The position numbers and the translations under genes were made by a program. A stretch of DNA of 64,000 bases from Boesenbergia rotunda (Eukaryota > Streptophyta > Magnoliopsida > Zingiberales > Zingiberaceae), in assembly GCA_024364735.1 (NCBI GenBank), contig JAGFNQ010006466.1, forward strand, positions 278,520 through 342,519, in the 5' to 3' direction. Of the stretch, positions 1 to 11,307 are shown piece after piece. The notes beneath the pieces were generated by a model that ran no database searches, was not told the DNA's origin, and saw only the letters and a list, made by a program, of their open reading frames with translations. How positions within the stretch are numbered: the first letter of the stretch is position 1; every line of letters starts with the position of its first letter.

Positions 1-66
1 AGTAGGAAAGTCTTCTCCACTAAAGAGAGGTGGTCGTGCGGTGCTGAAGCCTTCTTGCATGGCCAT
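1..66 (-). pseudogene. Copia element K: N-terminal Gag fragment
   Basis: This is the first 22 codons of a copia gag ORF read on the minus strand, with the start codon at 66-64. The peptide opens MAMQEGFSTARPP and matches the start of the complete gag at 34962 in this window. Gag would form the particle that packages element RNA. The frame leaves the window, so whether the gene is intact cannot be judged. A primer-binding site and LTR follow in the expected order at 286-300, so this is the 5' end of an element extending left of the window. Confidence 0.8.
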
Positions 67-285
67 GTATCTGAAATGTAAACTAAACAAAAAGAATATC
101 CCAAGACTTGGTCTTGGATTAGTAGTACGGGATAAGAAAAAAATATTCGTCGAGTGGTGTTGCACCAACCTCGATCAACGAGAAGAAATTCGAACGAAAA
201 ATATATTAGAAGAAATTCGAACGAGAGAAAAAAAAATCCAAAAAAACATTTCAAACTAGTGGTTGCACCAAATTTGAACTTCCCC

Positions 286-297
286 GCTCTGATACCA
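286..297 (-). promoter_or_regulatory. Primer-binding site of element K (initiator-Met tRNA type)
   Basis: The minus strand reads TGGTATCAGAGC, complementary to the 3' end of plant initiator-Met tRNA, two bases inside the LTR edge at 300. It marks the neighbouring LTR as the 5' LTR of a minus-strand element. Confidence 0.85.
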
Positions 298-716
298 CTT
301 GTTGGATCGAGAGAACCGATAGAGGGGGGGGTGAATATCGGAAAACGTTCGGATTTTAGAATTAGAGAAATTACGCAGCGGAATAACAACAATCGCGAAC
401 ACAGGTAGTTTTACTTGGTTCAGAGCCTAGGTCAACTCCTACTCCAAGGCCCACGGTCATTGACCGTTTTCTGCGGGCAATTCTATAAGTTCACAAAATG
501 GTTTACAAATAGATGTTACAATTGCAGTATAGTAAACACAAAAATTAAAAGATCGCTCTTTGTTACCGACGTCCGGTGTGGAATGTTTCTCGGAGCAGAG
601 GGACGTCGTCGGCGCTTGTATCTCGAGTCGGGAGGTTTCTGGAGCAGAGCGCGGGAGCAGAAGAGCGTGATTGCGTTGAATGAAATTGTTGTTCTGAAGC
701 CTTGGTTCGAGGGTCC

Positions 717-758
717 TTTTATAGCACCTGGGGGCGCCCCCCCCCCCCCCCCCACGTG
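717..758 (-). promoter_or_regulatory. K LTR core promoter: TATA box and G-box
   Basis: On the minus strand CACGTG (753-758, within GACACGTGGG) lies about 30 bp upstream of TATAAAA (717-723). Between them is a run of 17 C on the plus strand (737-753) next to a GGCGCC motif. The same order occurs in every LTR of this family in the window. Confidence 0.6.
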
Positions 759-2378
759 TCGGCCGATCCGCCTTTAACTCGGTCAGCTTCTGATCCCTTC
801 ATGCTCGGGATCAGATCTTGACCGGGGCGCCCGGGACGCTGGGGGCGCCCGGATTGACCGGGTCAAACTCTTATCCTCTTGGCTTCGCTGGAGTTGCTTC
901 AACTTCTTGACCTGGGGGCGCCCGGAGCGCTGGGGGCGCCCGGGAGCAGTGGGGGAGCCCGGAAGCACGGGGGCGCCCCGAACATGAACTGTCGAAGCCT
1001 TCTTTTGCATTATGTGTTTTGTGTTCACCTTGGGGGCGCCCGGGACAGTCCGGGCGCCCTGGTCAGCTGTTGCCTCACTCCTTTGAGGCTCTCTGAGCTG
1101 CAGACACTCGTTCCTTCGATCCTGCATCCAGGGTGTTGGATCGAGAGAACCGATAGAGGGGGGGTGAATATAGGAAAACGTTCGGATTTAGGGAAAGAGC
1201 AATTGCACAGCGGAAGATAAAAGCAAATACGCGAACACAGTACTTTTTTACTTGGTTCGGAGCCTAGGTCGACTCCTACTCCAAGGCCCACGATCGTTGA
1301 TCGTTTACTTTGGGCAATTCTATATGAGGCGCAAAAACAGTTTACAAATATTGATTTACAAATATTGCACAGTAAACTTTAATAATTAAAAAGGCTCTTC
1401 TTTTACCGATGTCGATTGTAGGTTGACTTTTTCCGGAGCAGCGGGACATCGTCGGCTCGAGTTGGGCAGTTTCCGGAGCGAGGCGCGAGAGCAAAAGAGC
1501 GTAGAAGCGTTGATTCGAAGTGATGCTTGAAGCCTGGGGTCGAGGGCCCTTTATATAGGGCCTGGGGGCGCCCCCCCACGTGTCACACGATCCGCCTCGG
1601 TCTTGGTCAATTCTGATCCCCTCAAATTCGGGATCAGACCTTGACCGGGGCGCCCGGAGCACTGGGGGCGCCCGGGTTGACCGGGTCAAATTTTATCCCT
1701 TGGCATTGCTGGGGTGAGCTTCGGTGCTTTGCTGTTGGGGGCGCCCGGGACGCTGGGGGCGCCCGGTAGCAGCGAGGGCGCCCGGGAGCACGGGGGCGCC
1801 CGGGAGTTGCACTGTCGAAGCTGCTTTGCTTTTCTTGTATTTTGTGTTCACCTTGGGGGCGCCCAGGACACTCCGGGCACCCTGGTCAGGTGTTGCCTCA
1901 TTCCTTTGAGGCTCTCTGAGATGCAGACACTCATTCCTTCGGTCCTGCATCCAGGGTTAGTCCAAAACAATAAAACAATAAAATATTAGTTTATACAGCC
2001 TTAGCTGTCTTGGTTCTGACTTTGAGTCTCCAAAATGGAACCCTAGGTCGAACCGATGCCCACTGTTCCCTTGACGGGGAACGCGTCCTCACCTACTCCT
2101 CTCGGGAGAATGTACCTGATGCCAACCGCTCCTTTGGTTGGACTTTTGCCTGGCGGTCCTTTGCCAGGTCTTGGATACCAAGCTATCCTTCGCCCGGTGC
2201 CTAGCATTCCTTCGCCAGGTCTTTGTATCCTGGCAGCCCTTCGCCAGGTGCCTAGTAGTCCTTCGCTAGGGCTTTGTTTCCTGGCAGCCCTTCGCCAGGT
2301 GCCTAGCAGCCCTTCGCTAGGACTTTGTTTCCTGGTAGCCCTTCGCCAGGTGCCTAGCAGCCCTTCGTAGGACTTTGT

Positions 2379-4648
2379 TGTTGGGACCGGGTGCATATTG
2401 ACAAGGATACGGGTTCGTAAATTTTAAAATATTTACGTGCAGCGGAAGAATTTGCATAAATAATTTCTCAAATTAATTTTAACCACGTATCTAGCATGCG
2501 ACCTTATGATGTGTGGACATGATCATAAATTAAAATTTTGTGAAAAGTAAACAAATTTACTTTGTACCTCGTGTAACTTGAAGAAAAGGACGAGATCCAA
2601 CCGTAGCATCCCTTGGAAGCTCCGCCTCTATTCGCGTCCACGCCCAGTTCTCTTCGGGATGACTTCGCAAAGCCACGAATTTTGTGCCGACGAGAACTAC
2701 TAGATTCTCCAAAAGTACAACTAGAATACCAAGAGAGAAAGATGGAAACTAACCACCAAGTAACGGAATCAAGATTCCTAGGAAAGGAAGGAAGGAGACG
2801 CGTCCCGCTTCGTCTTGGTGGTGGCTCACAGCTAGGGAAGATGGCGCCGGCCCTAGGAGGTTGCGCCGACCCTAGAGAGAGAGAGGGGTTGCGCCGGCCC
2901 TAGAGAGAGAGGGGGATGCGCCGGCCCTAGAGAGAGAGAGAGAATAAGGGAGAGAGAGAGCTTCTTAATCTCTTGATTAATTGGAATTCAAGGTTTGCCT
3001 TTGGTTCCTTTATATAGTAGCTTCTCTATTGCTAAGTCTCCCTTTTAACGGAATTAACGGAATAAATTTTCATAAGAAATTTATCTCATAAATTCTCTTA
3101 TAAATTATTCCGTTATGCCAAGTTTTATTATAACTAACTTTATAATAAAACAAATACATCTCTCCTTTTAATTATGGAATAAAATTTGTATGAAATTTTC
3201 TTATCATGGAAAAATCAATTCATAATTGATTTTATAAATTAAAATTAAACCAATTCATGGTTCATTTTAATTTCCAAGAAAAGAATAAATTTCTACAATT
3301 TTCTTTATATAAATTTCTTTATATAAATTAATTTATTTATCCATAATTTTATAAAACAAATCGCGCTTGATTTATTTTATAATTTAAACCAATTAAATTG
3401 GTTTTCTCTCTTTTATTGTTGCCGGCCAAACCAAAGAGGGTGGGCACCCTCTTTGGCCGGCCACACCAAGCCCTTCCCTCGCGAATTAAACGCATTTAAT
3501 TTGCCCAATAAGCCTTCAAAAGACTTAGCCATTTTAAGCTTCCAATGCGCCTCTGATAAATTCAGATTCGACTTATTTCTCTTGATTGGAAAATCCAATT
3601 TTCAACTCGTTTTAAATCCCTCGGATTACTCGTAGTGCGTGTGACTAAATAGGCTTTCGATTTATGTTGGTCGTCTATAATCAACCAATTATAGAACGAT
3701 CATGAGTGGCACCTAGTAGTACATCATGACCCCCAATTAATCGAAAGATCAATGGTTGACCTCAGATATAATTCTGAAACCCTTCAGCAGCTCTAATGAA
3801 TCGTGCCTCATTCCCTTCACCATCTTATACCCACTTGGTTCAGGACATGGTCTGTGTGTGTCAGTCCCCACTAGGCTGACTACGTCACACCTAGCCCAAG
3901 TAACTTTCTCTCGTCCTTTGGATTTCTAATTAATCTCATGTATTTAAGTGACTCATACTCTAAACATGTCATGCTCTGGCCAGAGGCTTTGAGTAACAAT
4001 CCGATGATAGGCTTGGGTATACATCTCCTCGCAAGGAGTGGTGAATCCTTTGTAGGCTGTTCATACATCTTCGGGCACTTCGGCTTATACCCAACCATCC
4101 TGGGTCCACACCTCCTTGGAGATGCTTGCTTAAGATGTTAAAGTATAAGTCTCCATGACCAAGATGACTTGAACACCGCAAGTCAAAGGAACATCGCACT
4201 TAAGCTGCAGTAATATCTTTCATTGACATATCTAAATGTAGATTACCATATGAAGTTTTACAGTCAGTCACTCCAATGAACTAGTTCCCTTAACTAGCAT
4301 CCATGTTTATCTCCGGACATCCTAATGTCACCAGCCAGTGAGAATCAGCTGATTAGAGAATAACCCATGCTAGTCTCAACAGAATTGATACTGTCCGTAT
4401 TTATCAATTCATCGACTAGGGATATTTTCAATACTTCACAATTGCACATGTAGAGATAATCACTAGTTGTGATTCCATCACAAATTCTCTCATGCTGTGA
4501 ATTGTTTTGCGGACATTCAGTAAATGAGTTTAAGATCTCAATCAAATACACAAACATATATACTCAAATAGTGAATTTTCATTTATTAAAATAAATGTTT
4601 ACAATCATAAGGCGATTGCCTTAGGACACTTCTCTCATATCACTAACA
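2379..4648 (-). mobile_element. Solo LTR of the long-LTR copia family of element I
   Basis: The segment starts TGTTGGGACC and ends TCACTAACA, flanked by the perfect TSD TTTGT (2374-2378, 4649-4653). It is the reverse-complement relative of the 2339-bp LTR at 47708-50046: shared landmarks are the gggaccgggtgca end, the GGCCGGCC hairpin and the conserved tttagggaatagc-type central region. At 2270 bp it is full length. It contains a 25-30 bp microsatellite-like repeat of gccggccctagagagag units (about 2845-2945). Small ORFs within it are not conserved coding sequence. Confidence 0.88.
3431..3456. repeat. Perfect 12-bp hairpin in the solo LTR
   Basis: CCAAAGAGGGTG (3431-3442) is followed after two G by its exact reverse complement CACCCTCTTTGG (3445-3456), and both flanks carry GGCCGG. 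The related LTR has a less perfect version at about 48894-48937. Confidence 0.8.
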
Positions 4649-5337
4649 TTTGTTTCCTGGCAGCCCTTCGCCAGGTGCCTAGCAGCCCTTCGCTAGGACT
4701 TTTACTGCACACTTGAGTAACATTGTTAGATCACTAATAAACTTAACTTTGAATCCTTTGCCAATATCAAAACAAGGTTCGATATGGTGCTTCCTGCACC
4801 AACACAGGGTTAGTCCAAAACACCATAGAGCAATAAGATATTAGTTTATACAGCCTTAGCTGTCTTGGTTCTAACTTTGGGCCTCCAAAATGGAACCCTA
4901 GGTTGAACCGACGCCTACTGTTCCCTCGACGGGGAACGCGTCCTCACCTACTCCTCTCGGGAGAATGTACATGATGCCAACCGCTCCTCTGGTTGGACTT
5001 TTGCCTAGCGGTCCTTCGCTAGGTCTTGGAAACCAAGCTGTCCTTCGCCCGGTGCCTAGCTGTCCTTCGCTAGGTCTTCAATCCCAAGCTGTCCTTTGCC
5101 TGGCGCCTAGCAGTCCTTCGCTAGGGCTTCAATACCCTGGCATTCCTTCGCCAGTGCCTAGCAGTCCTTCGCTATGGCTTTGTACCCTGGCATTCCTTTG
5201 CTAGTGCCTAGTAGTCCTTCGCTAGGACTTTTCCTACACACTTGAGTAATTTGTTAGATAACAAGTAAGACTTAACTTTTGAGCCCTGTTGCCATTATCA
5301 AAACTCAGGTTCGACTTGGGTGCTTTCTGCACCAACA

Positions 5338-5413
5338 ATCTTATCCTACTTCTATATCACATAAACAAGGCATAAAACTTTGTACGATCTTTCGCAAGTG
5401 GCTCTGATACCAC
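5338..5413 (-). mobile_element. Element A: start of internal region with primer-binding site
   Basis: Between K's LTR (ends 5337) and A's LTR (starts 5414) lie about 76 bp of A's internal leader. On the minus strand TGGTATCAGAGCC (5400-5412) is the initiator-Met tRNA primer site. The rest of A's interior lies beyond K and outside the window. Confidence 0.75.
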
Positions 5414-5872
5414 TGTTGGGTTCTCCCGGTGACAAAAACACAAAATGCAACGGAAACAAGAACCCTCGAGCGATCCATGCGAAAGAAAACTCGTATGAAG
5501 TTTATCTATCTAATAGATCTATCTACAATGTATACCTTTGGAGCGTGCCCTTACGTTATCCCGCTCGTCCAAGTGTCGCCGGATCTCTTGCACGTTCAAG
5601 CGTCCGTGCCTCTATTCATATCCACACGGACACGATCTCTCAACTTCGGAAAGAACTACCTTAGTTGTGCTAGCAACATGAGGTAGTTCACAAAACCACC
5701 AAGAACCCCAAAGGGGTTTCGGCCAAGAGGGAGAAGAGGAAGAAGAGAGGAAGGGAAGAAGGGAAGGCTCACACACTCTTCTCATTCAAAATTACTAGAC
5801 TCTCTTTTATACTCATCCCATGAATATGAAGAGTCTTTTGTCTCTTTGACTTCCCTTCATTAAAGTCAATAA

Positions 5873-7344
5873 TGTTGGATCGAGAGAAAACGATAGAGGG
5901 GGGGTGAATATCGTAAGTCGTTTCGGATTGAAAAAGAGAATACGGAGCGGATAAATTAAAACTAAACAACACACAAACACCAAGATTTTACTTGGTTCGA
6001 AGTCGCGGTCGGCTCCTACTCCAAGGCTCACGGTCGTTGACCATTTACTGCGGGCAATTCTATATATGCGCAAAAAGGTTTACAAACAGATATTACAATT
6101 GCAGTACAGTAAACTTAAAAGGACAGCTCTTCGTTACCGATGTTCGGTGTGGAATGTATCTCGGAGCAGAGGGACGTCGTCGGCGCTTGTATCTCGAGTT
6201 GGGAGGTTTCCGGAGCAAAGCGCTTGAGTAGAAGAGCGTATTAGCGTTGAAAGAAGTGATTGTTGAGGCCTTGGGGTCGAGGGGCTTTTTATAGCCTCCC
6301 CGGGCGCCCTGAACGTTGGGGGCGCCCCCCCCCCCCACGTGTCAATCGATCCGGTTAAGTCTCGGTCAGCGGTTATCCCTCCAGGATCGGGCTGAGGTTT
6401 GACCGGGGGCGTCCGGGACGCAGGGGGCACCCTAGTTGACTCTTTCAGCGGGCTTCTCGGCTGGATAAGTTTTATCCACTTCGTTAGCTTAAGCCCGGGG
6501 CGCCCGAGGCATCCGGGGCACCCAGGAGCACGGGGGCGCCCGGGAGCATGGGGGCGCCCTGCCCAGTGAGCTTCCGAAGCGTACTTTTGCTGAACTCATG
6601 TTTGGCTTGTACATAGGGCGCCTGGGTCCTTCCGGGCGCCCAACCCAGCTACTGCCTCACTCCTTTGAGGCTTTCTGAGCTGCAGACATTCGTTCCTTCG
6701 GTCCTGCATCCAGGGTTAGTACCAAACAAGATAGAGCAAATATGTTAGTGAGTCTTACAGCCGTAGCTGACTTTGTTCTGACTTTGGGTCTCCAAAATGG
6801 AGCCCTAGGTCGAACCGATGCCTACTGTTCCCTCGACGGGGAACGCGTCCTCACCTACTCCTCTCAGGAGAATTTACCTGATGCCAACCGGCTCCTCCGG
6901 TTGGACATTTGCCCAGCAGTCCTTCGCCAGGTGCCTAGCTGTCCTTCGCCAGGTCTTCAGTACCAAGCAGTCCTTCGCCTGGTGCCCAGTAGTCCTTCGC
7001 CAGGTCTTCGGTTCCAAGCAATCCTTCGCCTGGTGCCTAGCAGTCCTTCGCTAGGGCTTTGTATCCTGGCATTCCTTCGCCAGGTGCCTAGCATTCCTTC
7101 GCCAGGTGCCTAGCATTCCTTCGCTAGGGCTTTGTATCCTGGCATTCCTTCGCTAGGTGCCTAGCATTCCTTCGCTAGGGCTTTGTATCCTGGCAGTCCT
7201 TCGCCAGGTGCCTAGCAGTCCTTCGCTAGGACTTTGTTTCCTGCACACTTAATGAGTATGTTAGATAAACATTACATCTTAACTTTTGAACCCTTTTGCC
7301 ATTATCAAAACACAGGTTCGACTTGGGTGTTGTCTGCACCAACA
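5873..7344 (-). mobile_element. Element B 3' LTR
   Basis: This 1472-bp LTR runs from TGTTGGATCG to CTGCACCAACA. On the minus strand it has the hairpin array (7230-6826), GGCGCC cluster (about 6640-6300) and a TATAAAA box (6293-6287). It differs from the 5' LTR mainly in the number of hairpin repeats, so part of the difference is repeat-copy change. Confidence 0.88.
6826..7230 (-). repeat. U3 hairpin array, B 3' LTR
   Basis: On the minus strand this is a tandem series of 5-6 bp stems closing 8-base loops of the form gaaggaNN. Examples are CCTAGC with GCTAGG and CCTGGC with GCCAGG. Consecutive units have different stems but keep the loop. The array is open in several frames and gives Leu/Pro/Ser-rich peptides, which I do not regard as genes. 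Confidence 0.75.
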
Positions 7345-8844
7345 ATCTCCCCCTTTGTGATTTATGGCAACCCGGTTTAAAAAGTTAAGTTAATCAGAAC
7401 AGATGATATAAAAGTTTAGTTTCCTCCCCCTAGGGTTTTTCAAAAGTTCGTGGGGTTTAAAAAATTTCTAAGTCTAAAGATGGAATTAATTTTTTTTAAA
7501 CACTTTAGAACAATTTTCAAAAGAAACTTTAGAAACATATTTTCAAAAAAATTGGTTGTGCACTTTTAAAGATTTACACTTAAAAAATTTCAAGTCAGTA
7601 GAAAAGAAACATCTTCTGAAATTTTAAGTTCTTAGAACCATAGCTTAAGTTTAAGATAAGTACTTAGCAAAATTTACAACTGCTTAAGTTTTAAGTACAT
7701 AGAAAAACTTTTTTAGAAACAGCTTGAGTTTAAGTACTTAAAAAGGATTTTTGAAAACAGCTTAAGTTTAAGTACTTAAAAAAGATTTTTGAAAACAGCT
7801 TAAGTTTAAGTACTTAAAAAAAGATTTGAAAGCAGCTTAAGTTTAAGTACTTAAAAAAAGATTTGAAAGCAGCTTAAGTTTAAGTACTTAAAAAGATTTT
7901 TGAAAACAGCTTAAGTTAGAGAAACTTTGAAGAAAAACTTAGTACTTTTGAAAACAAATAGATTAAGTACTTTTTGAAGAAAGGATAAAGTTTTGAAATT
8001 TTGAAAAAAAAAATTTAAAGCTTCTCTCCTTTCCTATCTCTCCCCCTTTGCCATATATCAAAAACAAAGCAATATAGCAGAAAAAAGATAAATAATTGCA
8101 TAATGTGATGTACTGAACCAATTCAAGATATAAACTGAACCAAAGCAATTTCAATTAACTCTTTAGGGTCCTATCTAACCCAATTAGCTACTTACTAACT
8201 GTTATAAATAGTAGTTTTCGCTAGGGTTAGTCAAGTTAAGTGTTCTGTTCAAGTTAGATTTTCTAAACTTGACACTTAACCTGATTGCTGTTTAACTTGT
8301 ATTTAGTGCCCCATTTACTGCAGATGCACTGATTTACATCTTGAATTAAGGCAAAGCCCTAAGCATCTCAACGCATTCTAGGTTATCAGTCAAAAGTACC
8401 CTAAGGTTCTTGTGAGATGCTGACTTTTAAATCTATAGGTGCATGCAGTTCTAGGGTTAGGGCCTAGGCTAAGTCCGTTTGCGAAAAAAAAACCCTAGTT
8501 TTGAAGGGGGTAGTTTTTTTAAAAAAACTAAGTCGAAAAATTATTTTAAAATGCTAAAAAGATTTTTCAAACTAATTAATTGGTGATTTTGAAATTAAGT
8601 AAAGCAGTTTTAAAATTCTTTTATAAACTGATTTTAAATCAAGCAGTAAGAAAATCAAAAGTAGAGTAAACCTATTCTACTAAGCATAATCCTAATAAAG
8701 ATCAGATAATCATGAAAAAGTAAGTAGTCAACTCCATAAGTCAGCTGGTATGAGAGAGAACCAGCATAGTCATACAAGTCAAACATGAGTCAACCCTACT
8801 GAGTAGGAGCAGTCAAACAGTTACTAGTACAATGCCAATCAAAT
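7345..8844 (-). other. Element B 3' untranslated region and polypurine tract
   Basis: About 1.5 kb has no coding signal. At the LTR edge the minus strand reads AAAGGGGGAGAT, the polypurine tract that primes plus-strand DNA. The region aligns with 40417-41714 of F1, including the stretch around 8440-8500. It holds a five-unit repeat at 7722-7908. Confidence 0.75.
7722..7908. repeat. Five-unit repeat of about 37-39 bp with a TTTAAGTACTTAAA core
   Basis: Each unit reads approximately gcttaagtttaagtacttaaa followed by agattt and gaaaaca or gaaagca. The core AAGTACTT is palindromic. F1 has scattered, less regular AAGTACTTAAGC motifs at the matching place (about 41160-41470). Confidence 0.85.
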
Positions 8845-10070
8845 CTAGGAGGAGGGACCAGGATGGTCAGAAGAGCTGGGCTGCCACGCTCTGAGTAGTG
8901 ACATCATCTCAGTGTATCGAGCGTTATCTACTTCTCGATCGGCTCTTCGAGCGTCCATCTGCTCGAAGTGGTAAGCCTCGACCTCCTCTCGGAGGCTGTG
9001 GAGCTCCGTCTGCATCTGAGTGAAGCGCTGGTCGATGGTTAGTGGTGGTGGCTCGTCTATGTGCTCACACACCTCGGCTGCCACATCTGCGACTTCGACT
9101 TCAACCTCCTCATCCGAGTCGATCTGGGGTACAACTCTCTGACGTCTCCAGGATAAAACCCCAGTACTCGAGACCTCTATACCGGCTAGGGAGAAGTTCC
9201 TATAACCTATCTCATCGAAGTCAGTCAACGCGGCCATCTTACCCTCGGTGATGTTACAACCGTGATGATGAAGAATGGAAGTGATGATGTGGCAATAGGG
9301 AGTGCGTACCCGCCCCTGCGTGGAAACACTGGACGCATGGAACATGTGGAGTCCAATGTCGATATCAAGTTGATGAATCAATGCGTATAGGAGGAAGGTG
9401 TGAAATGGTCGCATGGTAGCGACGTCTCTAGTGGATAAAGGCAGAATGCATCGGACTAGAACTCTATATAGAGCATAGTCCTGGACCTGAAGGTCAACAG
9501 ACTGAAATCGTCTGGCCAGGGGGTCTCTAGCATGCCTATAGAAGTAGGAGTGTAGCATATCTAGGGTAATGTGAGAGTAAGGAGCATCAAAAGGAGGATC
9601 CCTAGGAGGATAGCAGCAAAAGGTGGACTGGGAGAGTCGTAGTCCAAGAAATCGGTTGAGCAAGGAGGGTGTGATTGTCATGGGTATCCCTTCAACGGTG
9701 GTGACGAACATAAGACCATCCTGTCCAATTATGTTGTTATAGAATTCTGCACATAGATATGTGTTAATGGAATGGGTGCAGAATACGAGGTTATCGAGTT
9801 GGTAAAAGTTTATAACATTCATTACCAAGGGACAAGATTGGGAGAAGAATTGTCTATTTAAATAGCTCATTTTTATAGACTTGTATGTCGTTCGAGTAAA
9901 CTTATTACAAAGTTCTAAAGTTGGGAACCTAGGATCGGGACTAGGTTCGGTACTGGGGTTTGCTTGGTTTGCTCGGCGTTTTCTAACATTATGAGGGAAT
10001 TGCATTAAATAAAATTAAAATTAATTTAAATGCAAATAAGATTATACCGGGTGGCAGCTCGGGGAGGCAT
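8845..10070 (-). CDS. Plant transposon-protein-like ORF acquired by element B (386 aa, probable one intron)
   Basis: An uninterrupted minus-strand frame runs from 10005 (unspliced ATG) to 8845. A better start is ATG at 10070-10068: exon 1 (10070-10048) encodes MPPRAAT and two bases of the next codon, then GTATAA. A splice acceptor TTAG ends at 9983 and the reading frame continues exactly as RKRRANQ. The implied intron is 65 nt, short for a plant. The middle of the protein, with a VEGIPMTITPSLLNRFLGL-type segment and later PFHTFLLYALI and TPYCHIITSILHHHGC, resembles the 'putative plant transposon protein' domain (PF20167-like), judged by eye. The C-terminus has an acidic stretch (DSDEEVEVEV) and a likely coiled coil ending SSDHPGPSS. 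It has no integrase or RT motifs. Its role is unknown. Confidence 0.65.
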
Positions 10071-10159
10071 TGTCGAGGATGAGAGCTTGAGAAGGTTGCA
10101 AGGTCACTTGGAAGGAAGGGAGTTGGAGAGGAGAATGATTTTGGGTGTGGCAAGATGAG

Positions 10160-10640
10160 GAGATTCTGGTGGCCTTTTATAGGCGTTTTGGCTAGGGCGC
10201 CTGGGAGCTCCCGGGCGCCCGGGACAGGAGTCTACTGCCTTTGGCAGTGACTTAAGGCTGGTTGGGGGCGCCCGTGATAGCTCGGGCGCCTCGGTCAGAA
10301 GGAGTTGGTAGCTTTGCTGCTTTGACCTGTCCTGGGGGCGCCCGCAAGGGTCGGGGTGCCCCGATTAAGTAGACTTGGCAGTTTATATGCCTTGAACGAA
10401 GAGAAAGTCATGAGGGGGCGCCCTAGGAGTCACGGGCGCCCGGATTAAGTAGGAAGTGACAAATTAGATGTTTTGTTGACCATTTGACCATGGTTTGATT
10501 ATTTTGACCGTGATATGACATGATTTGACTGCTTTGACTATGGTTTGACTGCTTTGACCAGGGTTTGACTACTTTGACCATGGTTTGACTAGTTTGACCA
10601 TGGTTTGACTAGTATTAGGTCAATTCCGTTCTAACATGTA
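10160..10640 (-). promoter_or_regulatory. Promoter-like region of the acquired gene in B
   Basis: On the minus strand TATAAAA (10181-10175) lies about 105 bp upstream of the proposed start codon. Upstream is a cluster of GGCGCC palindromes in gggcgcccgg contexts (about 10190-10450). Before that is a degenerate repeat of TTTGACCATGGTTTGACTAG-like 20-mers (about 10480-10620). Neither block exists at the matching place in F1, so both seem to have come with the gene. The GGCGCC cluster resembles those of the LTR promoters. Confidence 0.6.
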
Positions 10641-11307
10641 TTTAAACAATAATGCAGGTATTAACTGAATTAAGTTAAATTTTACCATCTCACCCATTCT
10701 AGAGTTGTCAATCACGTTTGCCTTATGGGTTTTTGTGAGACAGGTAGATAGAATTATTTTGAAAAATTATGATTTATTTTAAAAAATTTAATTAATTTTG
10801 AAAACAGTTGATTTGAAAAAAAATGTTTGAATCTACAATTAACTGAAAATTTGTGTTAGATTCGAATTTTACAAAGAATAATTTGAATTTGAATTTCAAA
10901 AATTGGCTTCCAGGTCTTGGCGAGACACTAGGCCTTCTTTGGCCGTAGCCTTATTGGATCATCAACCCTTTTCTTGACAAAGCCTTTTAATGAAATTTCA
11001 TTTTCAAAATTATTTTTTGAAAAATTCTGGTCTAACTAGTTTGGGTCTTGGATCGGTAGCTTCGGCTAGTTTCACCAGTCTAAAGAGACCAAGTAGCGTA
11101 TACTTGACCTTATTAGAATTAGCTTCCCTAACGTACTATCATCTCACCGCCACCCAATACTATGTTGTTCAAATTTCAATTAATTGATTGAGTCCTTATT
11201 CTAACCATTCCTAAGTCTAAGCATGGTAAATTGTAGGAATTAAATAAACAATCAATCATGCAATTTGCAAACAAAAATTAAATTTTATCTAACAATAAAT
11301 ATTATTT
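10640..11307 (-). other. Element B gag-pol spacer, now upstream of the acquired gene
   Basis: This AT-rich region aligns with the F1 spacer (36594-37290). Shared landmarks are the 'ctgtctcac..aagac' segment (near 10730), the 'cttggcgagacactaggcc' segment (near 10917) and the 'gggtcttggatcggtagcttcggct' segment (near 11042). It is non-coding on both strands apart from short chance ORFs. Similarity stops near 10690, where the acquired segment begins. Confidence 0.7.

Larger units (their letters stand above)
1134..4804 (-). mobile_element. Solo LTR of the same copia family, nested in K's LTR
   Basis: A complete LTR (TGTTGGATCG to CACCAACA) is flanked by a perfect 5-bp duplication CAGGG (1129-1133 and 4805-4809), with host LTR sequence resuming exactly at the repeat. 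It has no internal sequence, so it is a solo LTR. It is split by the solo LTR at 2379-4648; without that it is about 1.4 kb. It carries the GGCGCC cluster (about 1560-1880), G-box (1577-1582), a TATATAAA box (1550-1557) and part of the hairpin array (2064-2378 and 4654-4699). Confidence 0.88.
300..5337 (-). mobile_element. 5' LTR of copia element K, split by nested LTRs
   Basis: The LTR runs from TGTTGGATCG at 300 to CACCAACA at 5337 and is interrupted by the insertion 1134-4804. Without the insert and one TSD copy it is about 1.36 kb, matching the 1370-bp LTRs at 33367 and 41715. Seen on the minus strand: a hairpin array (4918-5226), GGCGCC clusters (about 725-1060), a G-box (753-758), a TATAAAA box (717-723) and the C-rich U5 end. 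K is inserted about 75 bp inside element A, beside A's primer site. Confidence 0.85.

Noticed and set aside
2056..2370. ORFs encoding repeated Pro/Leu/Ser peptides such as PSPGL and LRQVPSS (also at 4965, 6742, 14033, 14302 and 53798)
   Set aside because: They are translations of the U3 hairpin array, whose sequence is open in several frames on both strands. Peptide repeats follow the DNA repeat, and the frames differ among LTR copies.
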